A DNA stretch of 64,000 nucleotides from Halioglobus sp. (GTDB lineage Bacteria; Pseudomonadota; Gammaproteobacteria; Pseudomonadales; Halieaceae): contig JAPKAY010000003.1 in assembly GCA_028825045.1 (NCBI GenBank), positions 1 to 64,000 on the forward strand, read 5' to 3'. Position 1 is the stretch's first letter, and the number at the start of each line of letters is the position of its first letter. Below are positions 54,931 through 63,984 of the stretch, in pieces. The position numbers and the translations under genes are program-made. The notes beneath the pieces were generated by a model. The model was not told the origin of the DNA, searched no databases, and saw only the letters and a program-made list of their open reading frames with translations.

Positions 54931-54954
54931 AGCCCGCCACTCTGCGGGCTTTTT
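54931..54954 (+). terminator. Rho-independent terminator
   Basis: AGCCCGC-CACTCT-GCGGGCT followed by TTTT. Confidence 0.75.
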
Positions 54955-55071
54955 ATTGTCTGGGCGCATGACCTGGGTGAGATGTGCACCAAATGCGCAA
55001 CAAAGATACTGTTTAGCGACCAACTCATTGTTGCGGAATATAATATTACTCTTATTATTTAATGAGTTAAT

Positions 55072-55118
55072 GCCGGGAGTGGCAGGATTCGAACTTGCGA
55101 CCGTCGGCTTAGAAGGCC
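55072..55118 (-). pseudogene. 3' half of a tRNA-Arg(TCT)-like gene
   Basis: Reverse complement GGCCTTCTAAGCCGACGGTCGCAAGTTCGAATCCTGCCACTCCCGGC: anticodon-loop to acceptor half only; no 5' half found nearby. Confidence 0.7.
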
Positions 55119-55177
55119 TATTTATGGCTTTAGAAAACAGGGTTTTCCGTAATTGTAGGTAATCTTGAAGGCAAATA

Positions 55178-55254
<77 letters not shown>

Positions 55255-55373
55255 TCGGTGGGCATCCTACCCCAACACACTCACTCCGGACAACATTAGG
55301 GTGACAGGATCGATGCACAGTCCAGGGTTGTAGAGGTCATTGAGGCTTTACCACCTGCCTAAATCCGCTCCCC

Positions 55374-55533
55374 GGTACTGACAAGTTAACTTGAGGTCAT
55401 GGGCTGAGCCGACACAATACGGCCCTTGGCGCTGGCAATCGAGTCGCCAGCTCCCACTTTAGGTTTTTTTATTGGGTGCAATGAATTCTAAAACTCCACT
55501 TTTCGAGCGAAACTAAGTTAACTTGTCAGTACC
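55374..55533. mobile_element. 160-bp MITE-like element with 19-bp perfect terminal inverted repeats
   Basis: GGTACTGACAAGTTAACTT at 55374-55392 and its exact reverse complement at 55515-55533; internal stem GCTGGC...GCCAGC. Confidence 0.65.
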
Positions 55534-55778
55534 CACTAAACAGTTGCTCGGGGCTAACCCCTGCCTTCTCCACCTGCGATAGCAGCTGCCTGAAAAGGTC
55601 ACGTTGCACTCGGTCTACTTTCATCTGACTCTCCGCCCCCCGTCCGTACCGAAGACGCACAAAAAGGTCACTAGCAAACAACAGCCAAAGTGAGCTTGGC
55701 CGAATATGATTTCATGTATATTCCGCTGAGCACTATACTTCACCCCAGTTGAAATTGGGAAGGGGCGATGGGTCAGTC

Positions 55779-57110
55779 ATGAATTATCAGACAGACAGTA
55801 CAGACGCATCCGATCCCGTTACATCGACAACCAGTCAACCTCTGTCGGGGTACCGCACCACCCTGACCCTGCTCGTACTGGCCTATACCCTGTCGATTTG
55901 CGACCGGATGATCCTGTCAATTCTGTTTCCCGATATAAAAGCGGAGTTTGGCTTAAGCGATACACAGCTGGGGTTGCTAGGTGGGATTTCATTCGCCCTG
56001 TTTTACGCCACCATGGGTCTGCCGATTGCACGCCTGTCTGATCAATACAGCCGCAAGTGGATCATTGTCGCGAGTCTGGTTATCTTCTCCTTGATGACCT
56101 CCTTCAGCGGCCTGGCAGCCGGCTTTATCAGCCTACTGCTCTTTCGAATCGGGGTAGGAATTGGTGAGGCTGGGGTGAACCCCGCTAGCCACTCGATTAT
56201 CGCTGATTACTTCCCGCCTCATCGTCGGGCGCTCGCCATGGCCACGCTAATGCTGGGCGGCAGTTTCGGCATGATGCTGGGTTTTGTTGGCGGCGGTTTT
56301 ATTGCCGAAGCCTATGGCTGGCGCATCGCTCTGGTATCGGTAGGTATTCCCGGCCTTTTGCTGGCCTTGGTTATGGCTAAATTGCTAAAAGAGCCTGCCA
56401 GGGGAACCTTTGAAACACAAACGCCTGCGCCTCCACCTCCGATACGCACTACCGCCGCAGCCATGTGGAGTAATCCAGCCATGCGCCATCTGATCGCAGG
56501 CGCGGTAGTAGCAGGGTTGATGTCCTACGGTTTAACGCAGTGGCTACCGACCTTTTTCATCAGAACACACGACCTCAGCCAATCCCAGACCGGCATGATG
56601 ATGGCAGGCGCGTTTGGCATATTGGGGGCGATCGGTGCGCTGGCCGCAGGCAAGTGGTTTGATCGCCTTTCCATCCGTGGTTTCCAGTACGGCCTGTGGA
56701 TGCTTGCCCTTGTTCCGTTCGTCTCCATACCCTTTTTTATCATGGGGCTCTTTGCTGACAATCTGACCACGGCAATGCTGTTGTTTATTATTCCAGGCTT
56801 CGTCGGCAATTCTTTTCTTGGCCCAACCATCGCCATGGTGCAAACCCTGTCGCCGGTGCACATGCGCGCCGTTTCCTCGGCCATCAAGATGCTATTCATC
56901 AACCTCATCGGCCTGGGCCTGGGACCGCTGTTGGTGGGTGTACTAAGCGATTTTCTCAGCCCCCGCTATGGCGAGGATTCCTTGAGCGTCGCGCTGGCCT
57001 ACTTTACGCTCGTGGGCCTCTGGGGCTCCCTGCACTTTTGGCTCTGCGGCCGTGCGCTGGCGAAACAGCAAACGCTAGAAGAGACAGGCAATGGGGTTTC
57101 TACAAATTAA
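55779..57110 (+). CDS. MFS transporter (spinster/sugar-acid type)
   Basis: LLVLAYTLSICDRMILSILFPDIKAEFGLSDTQLGLLGGISFALFYATMGLPIARLSDQYSRK. Confidence 0.9.
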   Translation: MNYQTDSTDASDPVTSTTSQPLSGYRTTLTLLVLAYTLSICDRMILSILFPDIKAEFGLSDTQLGLLGGISFALFYATMGLPIARLSDQYSRKWIIVASLVIFSLMTSFSGLAAGFISLLLFRIGVGIGEAGVNPASHSIIADYFPPHRRALAMATLMLGGSFGMMLGFVGGGFIAEAYGWRIALVSVGIPGLLLALVMAKLLKEPARGTFETQTPAPPPPIRTTAAAMWSNPAMRHLIAGAVVAGLMSYGLTQWLPTFFIRTHDLSQSQTGMMMAGAFGILGAIGALAAGKWFDRLSIRGFQYGLWMLALVPFVSIPFFIMGLFADNLTTAMLLFIIPGFVGNSFLGPTIAMVQTLSPVHMRAVSSAIKMLFINLIGLGLGPLLVGVLSDFLSPRYGEDSLSVALAYFTLVGLWGSLHFWLCGRALAKQQTLEETGNGVSTN

Positions 57111-57133
57111 TTTTTAGGAAACTGGATAAGAAT

Positions 57134-58060
57134 ATGAAGAGGTATTTCTACGCCAGCGGCTTCGTCGTCTGCTTAGTCGGCGGCTTGGCTTTCACTCTGG
57201 TTTTAGCAGTTGTGAACCCGGCGCTCGCGTCGGGGCGCTCACAGGACCAAGAGTCAAGGGCAGTGCAGGAGCCAGCTGTGATGCCTGCCACGGTTGATAC
57301 AAACGAACAACCGGCGCGTCTGTTATCGGCTTTCTTCGGGCTCGACAATGACCTGCCATTTAGGGCAAATGCTCTCTGCTTTGGTGCCTCTGGAAAGGAC
57401 GGTATGCCAGTTGTGCTGTCACATACCATTGCCAAGGAAACTCTACAGCCGGAGGATTTCCAGATTGTCACGCGGTCCGGGGATGTGCACACACCCATCT
57501 GCGTAACCCTCAAGCCAGCGCAGGATCCTGGCGAACTCCGAACCGTGCTGCTCATTGGTGAGTTCGGCGACGCGCCTGACGATCCACCCATATCAGTGCA
57601 GATTGTTGGCGACCTGCTATCGGATGGCACGCCTTCGGTTAATTTTATCGGAGCCCATACGGATGTCACTCCGCTAGCCGCCGGGCCTTCCTTAGTAATG
57701 GCAGAGGGAGTACCTGAAAGCGAATGGGCAAGAAAGACCAAAGGAACTGCCTGCCCGGCGGGCATCCAACAGGTGGTGCGGGTAACCTGGGACGGGGGGG
57801 TCCGCTTACCTAATGGCGACGAGCCCGGTGACGCGGAGCGTAGGCTTTATCGTGTGATGGTAAAACGTGCGGACGGTTCGAGCGATGAGATTAATCCGGT
57901 CGCGCTCGCGGAGCTGGGTGATGGAGATAACAACCACTTTCTGTGTCTCGACACAGCCGATCCGGCTGTCGCGGTCAGCTTTCCGGCGGGACGCTTGGTC
58001 GATCCGAATCAGGACTTGAATCCCGACACGCACATTGCGGTCAGTCGAGTGGCGCACTAA
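57134..58060 (+). CDS. Hypothetical exported protein
   Basis: Signal peptide MKRYFYASGFVVCLVGGLAFTLVLAVVNPALASG; 308 aa, no assigned domain. Confidence 0.7.
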   Translation: MKRYFYASGFVVCLVGGLAFTLVLAVVNPALASGRSQDQESRAVQEPAVMPATVDTNEQPARLLSAFFGLDNDLPFRANALCFGASGKDGMPVVLSHTIAKETLQPEDFQIVTRSGDVHTPICVTLKPAQDPGELRTVLLIGEFGDAPDDPPISVQIVGDLLSDGTPSVNFIGAHTDVTPLAAGPSLVMAEGVPESEWARKTKGTACPAGIQQVVRVTWDGGVRLPNGDEPGDAERRLYRVMVKRADGSSDEINPVALAELGDGDNNHFLCLDTADPAVAVSFPAGRLVDPNQDLNPDTHIAVSRVAH

Positions 58061-58127
58061 AACACCTTGCTCGCCTCGGGGCACCACGTGACACAGTTGG
58101 TGCGGAAAACTGGTGGAAGACCAGATT

Positions 58128-58137
58128 GGGGGGGGGG
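58128..58137. repeat. Homopolymeric G10 tract
   Basis: GATTGGGGGGGGGGAAACGGGG read directly. Confidence 0.97.
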
Positions 58138-58152
58138 AAACGGGGAAAAAAG

Positions 58153-58824
58153 ATGAATGAGCCGATGGAAATTGATGTCTTCTGGTCTTTTCGCAGCCCG
58201 TGGTCCTATCTTGCGACCAAGCGACTGCGTCAGTGGCAAGAACAGTATCAGTTGCAGGTAAACCTCCGGGTTGTGTATCCCATTGCGATACGAATGCCGG
58301 AGTTTTTTGACCAGGTGCAACCGCAATGGGTTTCGTACTTCGGCACTGATGTTTTTCGTGTCGCGGAATTTCTGGAACTGCCCTTTGCCTTCCCAAGGCC
58401 TGATCCGGTTATACAACTCGTCGATGAAAACGGCCGGCGGGAGACTGCGCCTGATCAGCCTTACATCTATCGCCTCACCCGGCTCGGTGCGTTGGCTGAA
58501 GAAATGGGAGCTGGTATTGAATATGCTGACGAAGTGTCTTCGCTCATCTGGGGCGGCACCCAAGGATGGGATCAGGGAGATCTTCTCGCTAGAGCGACAG
58601 AGAGAGCCGGGCTAAATCTCCAGGAAATGGATCAGAGAATAGTCGCTGAAAATGATCGACTGGAAGCAGTCATCAAAAAGAACCAGACCGATCATGATCA
58701 CGCGGGCCATTGGGGTGTTCCGACCTGCGCGTTTAGAGGTGAGCCGTTTTTCGGTCAGGACCGACTGGATGTGTTGCTGTGGCGGCTTAAGAAGGAAGGT
58801 CTGCAGAACCGGCAGGTTGGCTGA
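58153..58824 (+). CDS. DsbA family / 2-hydroxychromene-2-carboxylate isomerase-like protein
   Basis: MEIDVFWSFRSPWSYLATKRL...HWGVPTCAFRGEPFFGQDRLDVLLWRL. Confidence 0.85.
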   Translation: MNEPMEIDVFWSFRSPWSYLATKRLRQWQEQYQLQVNLRVVYPIAIRMPEFFDQVQPQWVSYFGTDVFRVAEFLELPFAFPRPDPVIQLVDENGRRETAPDQPYIYRLTRLGALAEEMGAGIEYADEVSSLIWGGTQGWDQGDLLARATERAGLNLQEMDQRIVAENDRLEAVIKKNQTDHDHAGHWGVPTCAFRGEPFFGQDRLDVLLWRLKKEGLQNRQVG

Positions 58825-60197
58825 GAAAAAACGGAGCAGATTTTATCGCCGGGCTAGAAAAACCAAGGCGCTACTTCGCGATATTCGCAATTTCCTGCGG
58901 CACTGCGCTAATGGTAATGGATGGCGCTCTGCCTAATGTTGCGCTGCCGACCATAGCGCGAGAGCTGAACATTGATTCGTCCTCTGCAATCATGATCGTC
59001 AGTGTTTACCAGCTGGTATTGGTGATGACGCTGCTGCCCCTGTCTGCGCTGGGTGGTCGCATCGGTTTACGAAAAATGTACCAACTCGGCCTCTGCCTTT
59101 TTATTGGCGCGTCACTATTGTGCTTTTTCGCCCCCAGTTTCCCTCTACTACTTGCAGCTCGTGCGCTGCAGGCACTAGGTGCCGCTGCCGCACTGAGTGT
59201 TGCCAGTGCGCTGATTCGCTCTATCTACCCGACCAGGCAACTGGGGCGAGGTCTCGGCATTAACACCGTCATCGTGGCAAGCGCTGGAGGAATCGCTCCC
59301 ATTCTGGGGGGGTACATTGTGTCTGTAGTGGACTGGCACTGGATCTTTATCGCTACCGTTCCGTTGGGCTTGCTGTCTCTGGCCGTCGGTCAACGCGCTT
59401 TTCCCGATGTGGAGCGTCATAACCAGACAATCAGTCCTCTGGGAGCGTTGTTATGCGCACTGACATTCGGGCTGATAATTTCCGGGCTGCTGGCCTGGGC
59501 TGGGGGACATCACCTGCCTACCTCCCTCGCGATCCTCTTATTGGGCTTTCTTACCGCTGTTGTTTTTGTACGTCGTGAGCTGACCCAAGCTGCGCCTATT
59601 TTACCGGTAGACCTCTTGGCAAATCGCGTGGTGGCCCTGTCTATCGTCGCCGCGCAATTTGCGTTTATTGGCTCAATGACTTTTGCTCTCTCGCTACCCT
59701 TTCGCCTGCAGGAGCACTTCGGGTTTTCACCCAGCGAAGTAGGTACGGCCGTTGCACCATTTCCTTTGGCGATGATGGTGAGCGCGCCGCTTGCCGGCAT
59801 GCTGTCCGATCGTTATCACCCGGCGATTCTGGGTTGTATCGGCATGGCATTCGCAAGCACTGGGATGCTGTTACTTGCCCTGCTACCGGAGGCTGCCACG
59901 CAACTTGATATTGCCTGGCGTGGAGCGCTGTGTGGCACTGGCTACGGTCTGTTTTTTGCGCCCAACGCAAAACTGATTATTTCGGCTGCGCCCATTGCGC
60001 GTGCAGCTTCAGCTGGCGGCTTGCTTGCTACCAATCGGCTCGCTGGTCAGGCACTTGGCGCCGCTCTGGTGGCGGCCTTACTCGCAGCGGGCCACGGCAG
60101 CGACAGTTCGCCTGCTCTGCTGGGCGCGGTGCTGACCTTTCTCGCAGGAATTTGCAGTATTGCGCGGCTGAGCAAATGGGTGGGCGGCGTCCGCTGA
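58821..60197 (+). CDS. MFS transporter (DHA2-like); N-terminus probably upstream of the ORF-track ATG at 58911
   Basis: In-frame upstream residues ADFIAGLEKPRRYFAIFAISCGTALMVMDGALPNVALPTIA complete TM1; only non-canonical start candidates (e.g. CTG 58821) are available. Confidence 0.75.
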   Translation: MRKNGADFIAGLEKPRRYFAIFAISCGTALMVMDGALPNVALPTIARELNIDSSSAIMIVSVYQLVLVMTLLPLSALGGRIGLRKMYQLGLCLFIGASLLCFFAPSFPLLLAARALQALGAAAALSVASALIRSIYPTRQLGRGLGINTVIVASAGGIAPILGGYIVSVVDWHWIFIATVPLGLLSLAVGQRAFPDVERHNQTISPLGALLCALTFGLIISGLLAWAGGHHLPTSLAILLLGFLTAVVFVRRELTQAAPILPVDLLANRVVALSIVAAQFAFIGSMTFALSLPFRLQEHFGFSPSEVGTAVAPFPLAMMVSAPLAGMLSDRYHPAILGCIGMAFASTGMLLLALLPEAATQLDIAWRGALCGTGYGLFFAPNAKLIISAAPIARAASAGGLLATNRLAGQALGAALVAALLAAGHGSDSSPALLGAVLTFLAGICSIARLSKWVGGVR

Positions 60198-60387
60198 TCC
60201 TAATTTTCGTTTTTCTCCACGGTCTCCAGAGAAGCTGGGCAACACTTACATCTCACAAAGGCACAACATGAAATTATTCGCTCGTCTGCTATACTCCAAA
60301 AATACAGATAATTTAGACAGGGTTTGCCCGAAACCTGCCCCTGATAAGCAAAAAAAACCATAAGAAATTGATTTTAAAAGAGTTTTA

Positions 60388-60464
60388 TGGGGTGGCCGAC
60401 GGGTCTTGAACCCGCTACCTCCGGAGTCACAATCCGGTGCTCTACCTGTTGAGCTACGGCCACC
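60388..60464 (-). tRNA. tRNA-His (GTG)
   Basis: GGTGGCCGTAGCTCAACAGGTAGAGCACCGGATTGTGACTCCGGAGGTAGCGGGTTCAAGACCCGTCGGCCACCCCA. Confidence 0.95.
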
Positions 60465-60756
60465 ATTGCGCAGTGCAAAAAAGCGGCTTAACCAATGGAC
60501 TAATGGGGCAGGAACCCTAGCGCCAGAATGCATTATTGAGGCCATTATCGCCGTATCTGACGCAGACCATTGCCGCTGGTCACGCGGCGCGCATGGTAGC
60601 TTTAGCGGTCTACAAGTGTCAAGTTAGGCGATCCTTATACTGCCCTGCGCGCGGATCCCCGCCTACACCGCAGCCCGGTTCGCACTTTTGCAGAGAAGCG
60701 GGCTAAAATCTGGGCATCATGCGGGACCCTCCATGCCCACAGTAAGCATTCAACCT

Positions 60757-61617
60757 ATGTCTGAAAAAAGCGCTTCGTCACCTTATCGTCTCTTAGTAGT
60801 TGTTCTGTGTGGACTTTTATCAAGCTGTCAGCCTAATGAACTTAGCGTACAGATTCACTCGCCGCCTGGCGCAGGAGGATCGGATGCCAAAATCCTTTTT
60901 TTGGCAGGAACAGACAGCCACTGGCCGGGATCACATGAGCACAGGGCCGGGTCACAATTGCTATCAGCGGCCCTTCGACTGCGGCAACCGGGTTTTGAGA
61001 CGGTGAATGTCTATGGTGGTTGGCCTGAGGATGAATCTCTGTTTGAGGATGTTGATGCCATTGTTCTGTATTGCGATGGTGGTGAGTCTCATCTTATCAA
61101 TGGACACTTGAGGAAGTTTGAAGATCTGATCCAGAGAGGCGTAGGAGTCGTCGCACTGCACTATTGCGTGGAAGTGCCCAAAGACAGTCCGGGGGCAGCA
61201 GCCATGCTTAGCGCCATCGGTGGCTACTTCGAGACGTGGTGGTCAGTCAACCCACATTGGCTCGCGCACTACACTAATCTTCCCGAGCACCCTATTGCCA
61301 AGGGAGTGGAGCCCTTTAGCCTGGAGGACGAATGGTATTTCAATATGCGGTTTATCGATGAGGGCGTTACGCCAATTCTCAGCGCAAAGGCGCCACCAGC
61401 TACCATGGAACGCGGGAACGGCCCACACAGTGGCAATGATTCGGTGCGGCAATTGGTCGAGGAAGGTGTGCCCCAGACCACTGCCTGGGCGTATGAACGA
61501 CCCGGCGGCGGTCGGGGGTTTGGATACACCGGGGGGCATTACCATGCTAACTGGACCAATTCCGCTGCAAGAGAGCTGGTGCTGAATGCCATAGAGTGGG
61601 TCGCGATCACGCCCTGA
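60757..61617 (+). CDS. ThuA-like domain lipoprotein
   Basis: Lipobox LCGLLSSC; KILFLAGTDSHWPGSHEHRAGSQLL; GVGVVALHYCVE; FGYTGGHYHANW. Confidence 0.85.
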   Translation: MSEKSASSPYRLLVVVLCGLLSSCQPNELSVQIHSPPGAGGSDAKILFLAGTDSHWPGSHEHRAGSQLLSAALRLRQPGFETVNVYGGWPEDESLFEDVDAIVLYCDGGESHLINGHLRKFEDLIQRGVGVVALHYCVEVPKDSPGAAAMLSAIGGYFETWWSVNPHWLAHYTNLPEHPIAKGVEPFSLEDEWYFNMRFIDEGVTPILSAKAPPATMERGNGPHSGNDSVRQLVEEGVPQTTAWAYERPGGGRGFGYTGGHYHANWTNSAARELVLNAIEWVAITP

Positions 61618-62746
61618 TACCGTCAATCCAACTGGCACAAATGCGGTGCTGGTTATCCAGTGCCAGCAAGTTGGCCCGAAAACCCGGCCGGATTGCACCT
61701 ATTTCACCCTCAAGCCCTAATGCCCTGGCCGGGTATACGCTGGCCATGCGCACAGCTTCCAACCAGTCTATGCGGGCAAACCTGGCCGCGTTGTTCACTG
61801 CCGACAACATGTTCAGATCAGAACCTGCCAGTGATCCCGCTGCGTTCGTGACACGGCCATCCCGCGCGACGATTGGTTCACCATCCAGCAGAAAAGTTTT
61901 TTCCAGAGACCCAACGGTTGGCATAGCATCCGTAACCAGCAGTGCACGCCCGGTTTTCTTGGCAGCCACCGCAACACGGAAAGCCGCCGGATGCATATGA
62001 TGACCATCGGCAATGATACCGAACCAGCTGTCATCATCATCGATAGCGGCCCCAACCATGCCAGGCTCACGGCTCTGCAGGGGCGTCATCGCATTGTATA
62101 AGTGCGTAAAGCCGCTGACACCAGCAGTCAGCGCCTCAAGCGTCTGCTCGTAACTGGCCCCACTGTGCCCGGCGCTCACGATCACTCCCTGCAGGGCCAA
62201 ACGACTGATCATCTCGGGCGTCGTCAATTCAGGCGCAAGAGTGACAAGCGTTTTTCCACAGTGCAGTGAAGTAAGAATCTCAAAGCCTTCCTCATCCAGA
62301 AGACAGAATTTGCTTTCATCATGCGCGCCCCGACGCTGCGGATTCAGAAAAGGGCCCTCAAGATGGATTCCCAAAACGCCAGGGACATCGCCGGAGATCG
62401 CCTGTCTAACAGCATCCACTGCCTGACGCATGACCGCATAGCTATCGGTGACAAGAGTGGGCAAAAAACCGGTAGTGCCAAATCGCCGATGGGCAGCCCC
62501 GATTGCGCGCAGGCTGTCTACCGTTGGCGCGGCATTGAACAAAACGCCGCCGCCACCGTTAACCTGCAGGTCGATAAAGCCGGGAATAAGCATGACCCCG
62601 TTGAGATCATAAATATCTGTAACCTCAGGAGGCACCTGATTGGATTCGACCACACTGAGTATTTTTCCATCGTCGAGCAACACAGCATGGTGCTGGCGTA
62701 AAGAATCACCGTCGAAGATTGGCCCGTTGATAATCGCTTGTATCAT
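61607..62746 (-). CDS. nagA: N-acetylglucosamine-6-phosphate deacetylase
   Basis: LIPGFIDLQVNGGGGVLFN; GIHLEGPFLNPQRRGAHD; SAGHSGASYEQT; FTHLYNAMTPL; VTDAMPTVG. Confidence 0.93.
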   Translation of the reverse strand: MIQAIINGPIFDGDSLRQHHAVLLDDGKILSVVESNQVPPEVTDIYDLNGVMLIPGFIDLQVNGGGGVLFNAAPTVDSLRAIGAAHRRFGTTGFLPTLVTDSYAVMRQAVDAVRQAISGDVPGVLGIHLEGPFLNPQRRGAHDESKFCLLDEEGFEILTSLHCGKTLVTLAPELTTPEMISRLALQGVIVSAGHSGASYEQTLEALTAGVSGFTHLYNAMTPLQSREPGMVGAAIDDDDSWFGIIADGHHMHPAAFRVAVAAKKTGRALLVTDAMPTVGSLEKTFLLDGEPIVARDGRVTNAAGSLAGSDLNMLSAVNNAARFARIDWLEAVRMASVYPARALGLEGEIGAIRPGFRANLLALDNQHRICASWIDGIRA

Positions 62747-62824
62747 TGCGATCCACTCTGTCTGCACGCTAACGAATGGGAATTGGGTGCTGCTGATAAT
62801 AAAGCGCGGAAAGTGGTTGAAAAG

Positions 62825-62901
62825 TGGTCGGGGTAGAGAGATTCGAACTCCCGACATCCTGCTCCCAAAGCAGGCGCGCTACCAGGCTGCGCTATACCCC
62901 G
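62825..62901 (-). tRNA. tRNA-Pro (TGG)
   Basis: CGGGGTATAGCGCAGCCTGGTAGCGCGCCTGCTTTGGGAGCAGGATGTCGGGAGTTCGAATCTCTCTACCCCGACCA. Confidence 0.96.
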
Positions 62902-63138
62902 ATTATTTCACCACTGAAGCAGGAATGACACTGGCGCCATGCCCTGATTTCAGGGTCGGCATCATACTCACCCCTCCAGCGAGCGTCAACGGCAAATAAA
63001 TACCGCTTTGCCCGATCAAACTTACGCTGAGTCGTTCACTTGCACAAGCTGCCATGTGACAATAGGCGCCGCAATTTACTCTGTCCTCCATTGGCGGCAG
63101 CACACAGCCGCCGCTTTCGTAACCAAGGAAAACATCGC

Positions 63139-63984
63139 ATGCCTGCACTCGTCCTGGATGGCAAAAGCCTGGCGCAACAAAGCGAAGCGGAATTACTCGC
63201 TCGGGTGGAAAATCTTAAAGCCAATTCCGGTGGGAAAACCCCGATTCTTGCCACTATTCTGGTCGGCGATGACCCTGCATCTGCCACCTACGTGAGGATG
63301 AAGGGGAATGCCTGCGGCAGGGTGGGTATGGCGTCTCTGGCCGTGGAAATGCCCTCCACAACCACAACCGAAGAACTGCTTGCAAAAATCGAAGAACTGA
63401 ACAGTGACCCTAACGTCCACGGCATCTTACTTCAGCACCCGGTGCCATCACAGATCGACGAAAGGGCCTGCTTTGATGCCATTGCGTTACACAAGGACGT
63501 AGACGGGGTTACCTGCCTCGGCTTTGGTCGAATGGCGATGGGCGAAGCGGCCTATGGGTGCGCCACACCGCAGGGCATCATGCGCATTCTGGAGCACTAC
63601 GGCATTGAGATTGAAGGCAAACATGCGGTCGTGGTGGGGCGCAGTCCTATCCTGGGCAAGCCGATGGCAATGATGCTTTTGCAAAAAAATGCAACCGTTA
63701 CGATTTGTCACTCCCGCACGCAAGACCTGCCCGGTATTGTTGCCCAGGCGGATATTCTAATCGGGGCGGTGGGGAAACCGGAGTTCATTAAGGGCGATTG
63801 GGTGAAATCGGGCGCCGTTGTCGTTGATGCGGGCTACCACCCCGGCGGCGTTGGCGATATAGAGCTTTCTGCGCTGATGGATAAGGCGTCTGCCTATACA
63901 CCGGTGCCTGGTGGGGTTGGGCCCATGACGATTAATACGTTGATTATGCAGAGTGTTGAGTCTGGTGAGCGAAGCCTGGTGTAG
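63139..63984 (+). CDS. folD: Bifunctional methylenetetrahydrofolate dehydrogenase/cyclohydrolase
   Basis: [81 protein letters not shown]. Confidence 0.96.
   Translation: MPALVLDGKSLAQQSEAELLARVENLKANSGGKTPILATILVGDDPASATYVRMKGNACGRVGMASLAVEMPSTTTTEELLAKIEELNSDPNVHGILLQHPVPSQIDERACFDAIALHKDVDGVTCLGFGRMAMGEAAYGCATPQGIMRILEHYGIEIEGKHAVVVGRSPILGKPMAMMLLQKNATVTICHSRTQDLPGIVAQADILIGAVGKPEFIKGDWVKSGAVVVDAGYHPGGVGDIELSALMDKASAYTPVPGGVGPMTINTLIMQSVESGERSLV

Noticed and set aside
54956-55162. 68-aa ORF near tRNA-Arg
   Set aside because: Overlaps the tRNA fragment; the PGVAGFELATVGLEG pattern is translated tRNA sequence.
57148-57765. 205-aa ORF antisense to the exported protein 57134-58060
   Set aside because: The plus strand has a signal peptide and sensible composition; the antisense is Ser/Gly/Pro-rich with no recognised motif.
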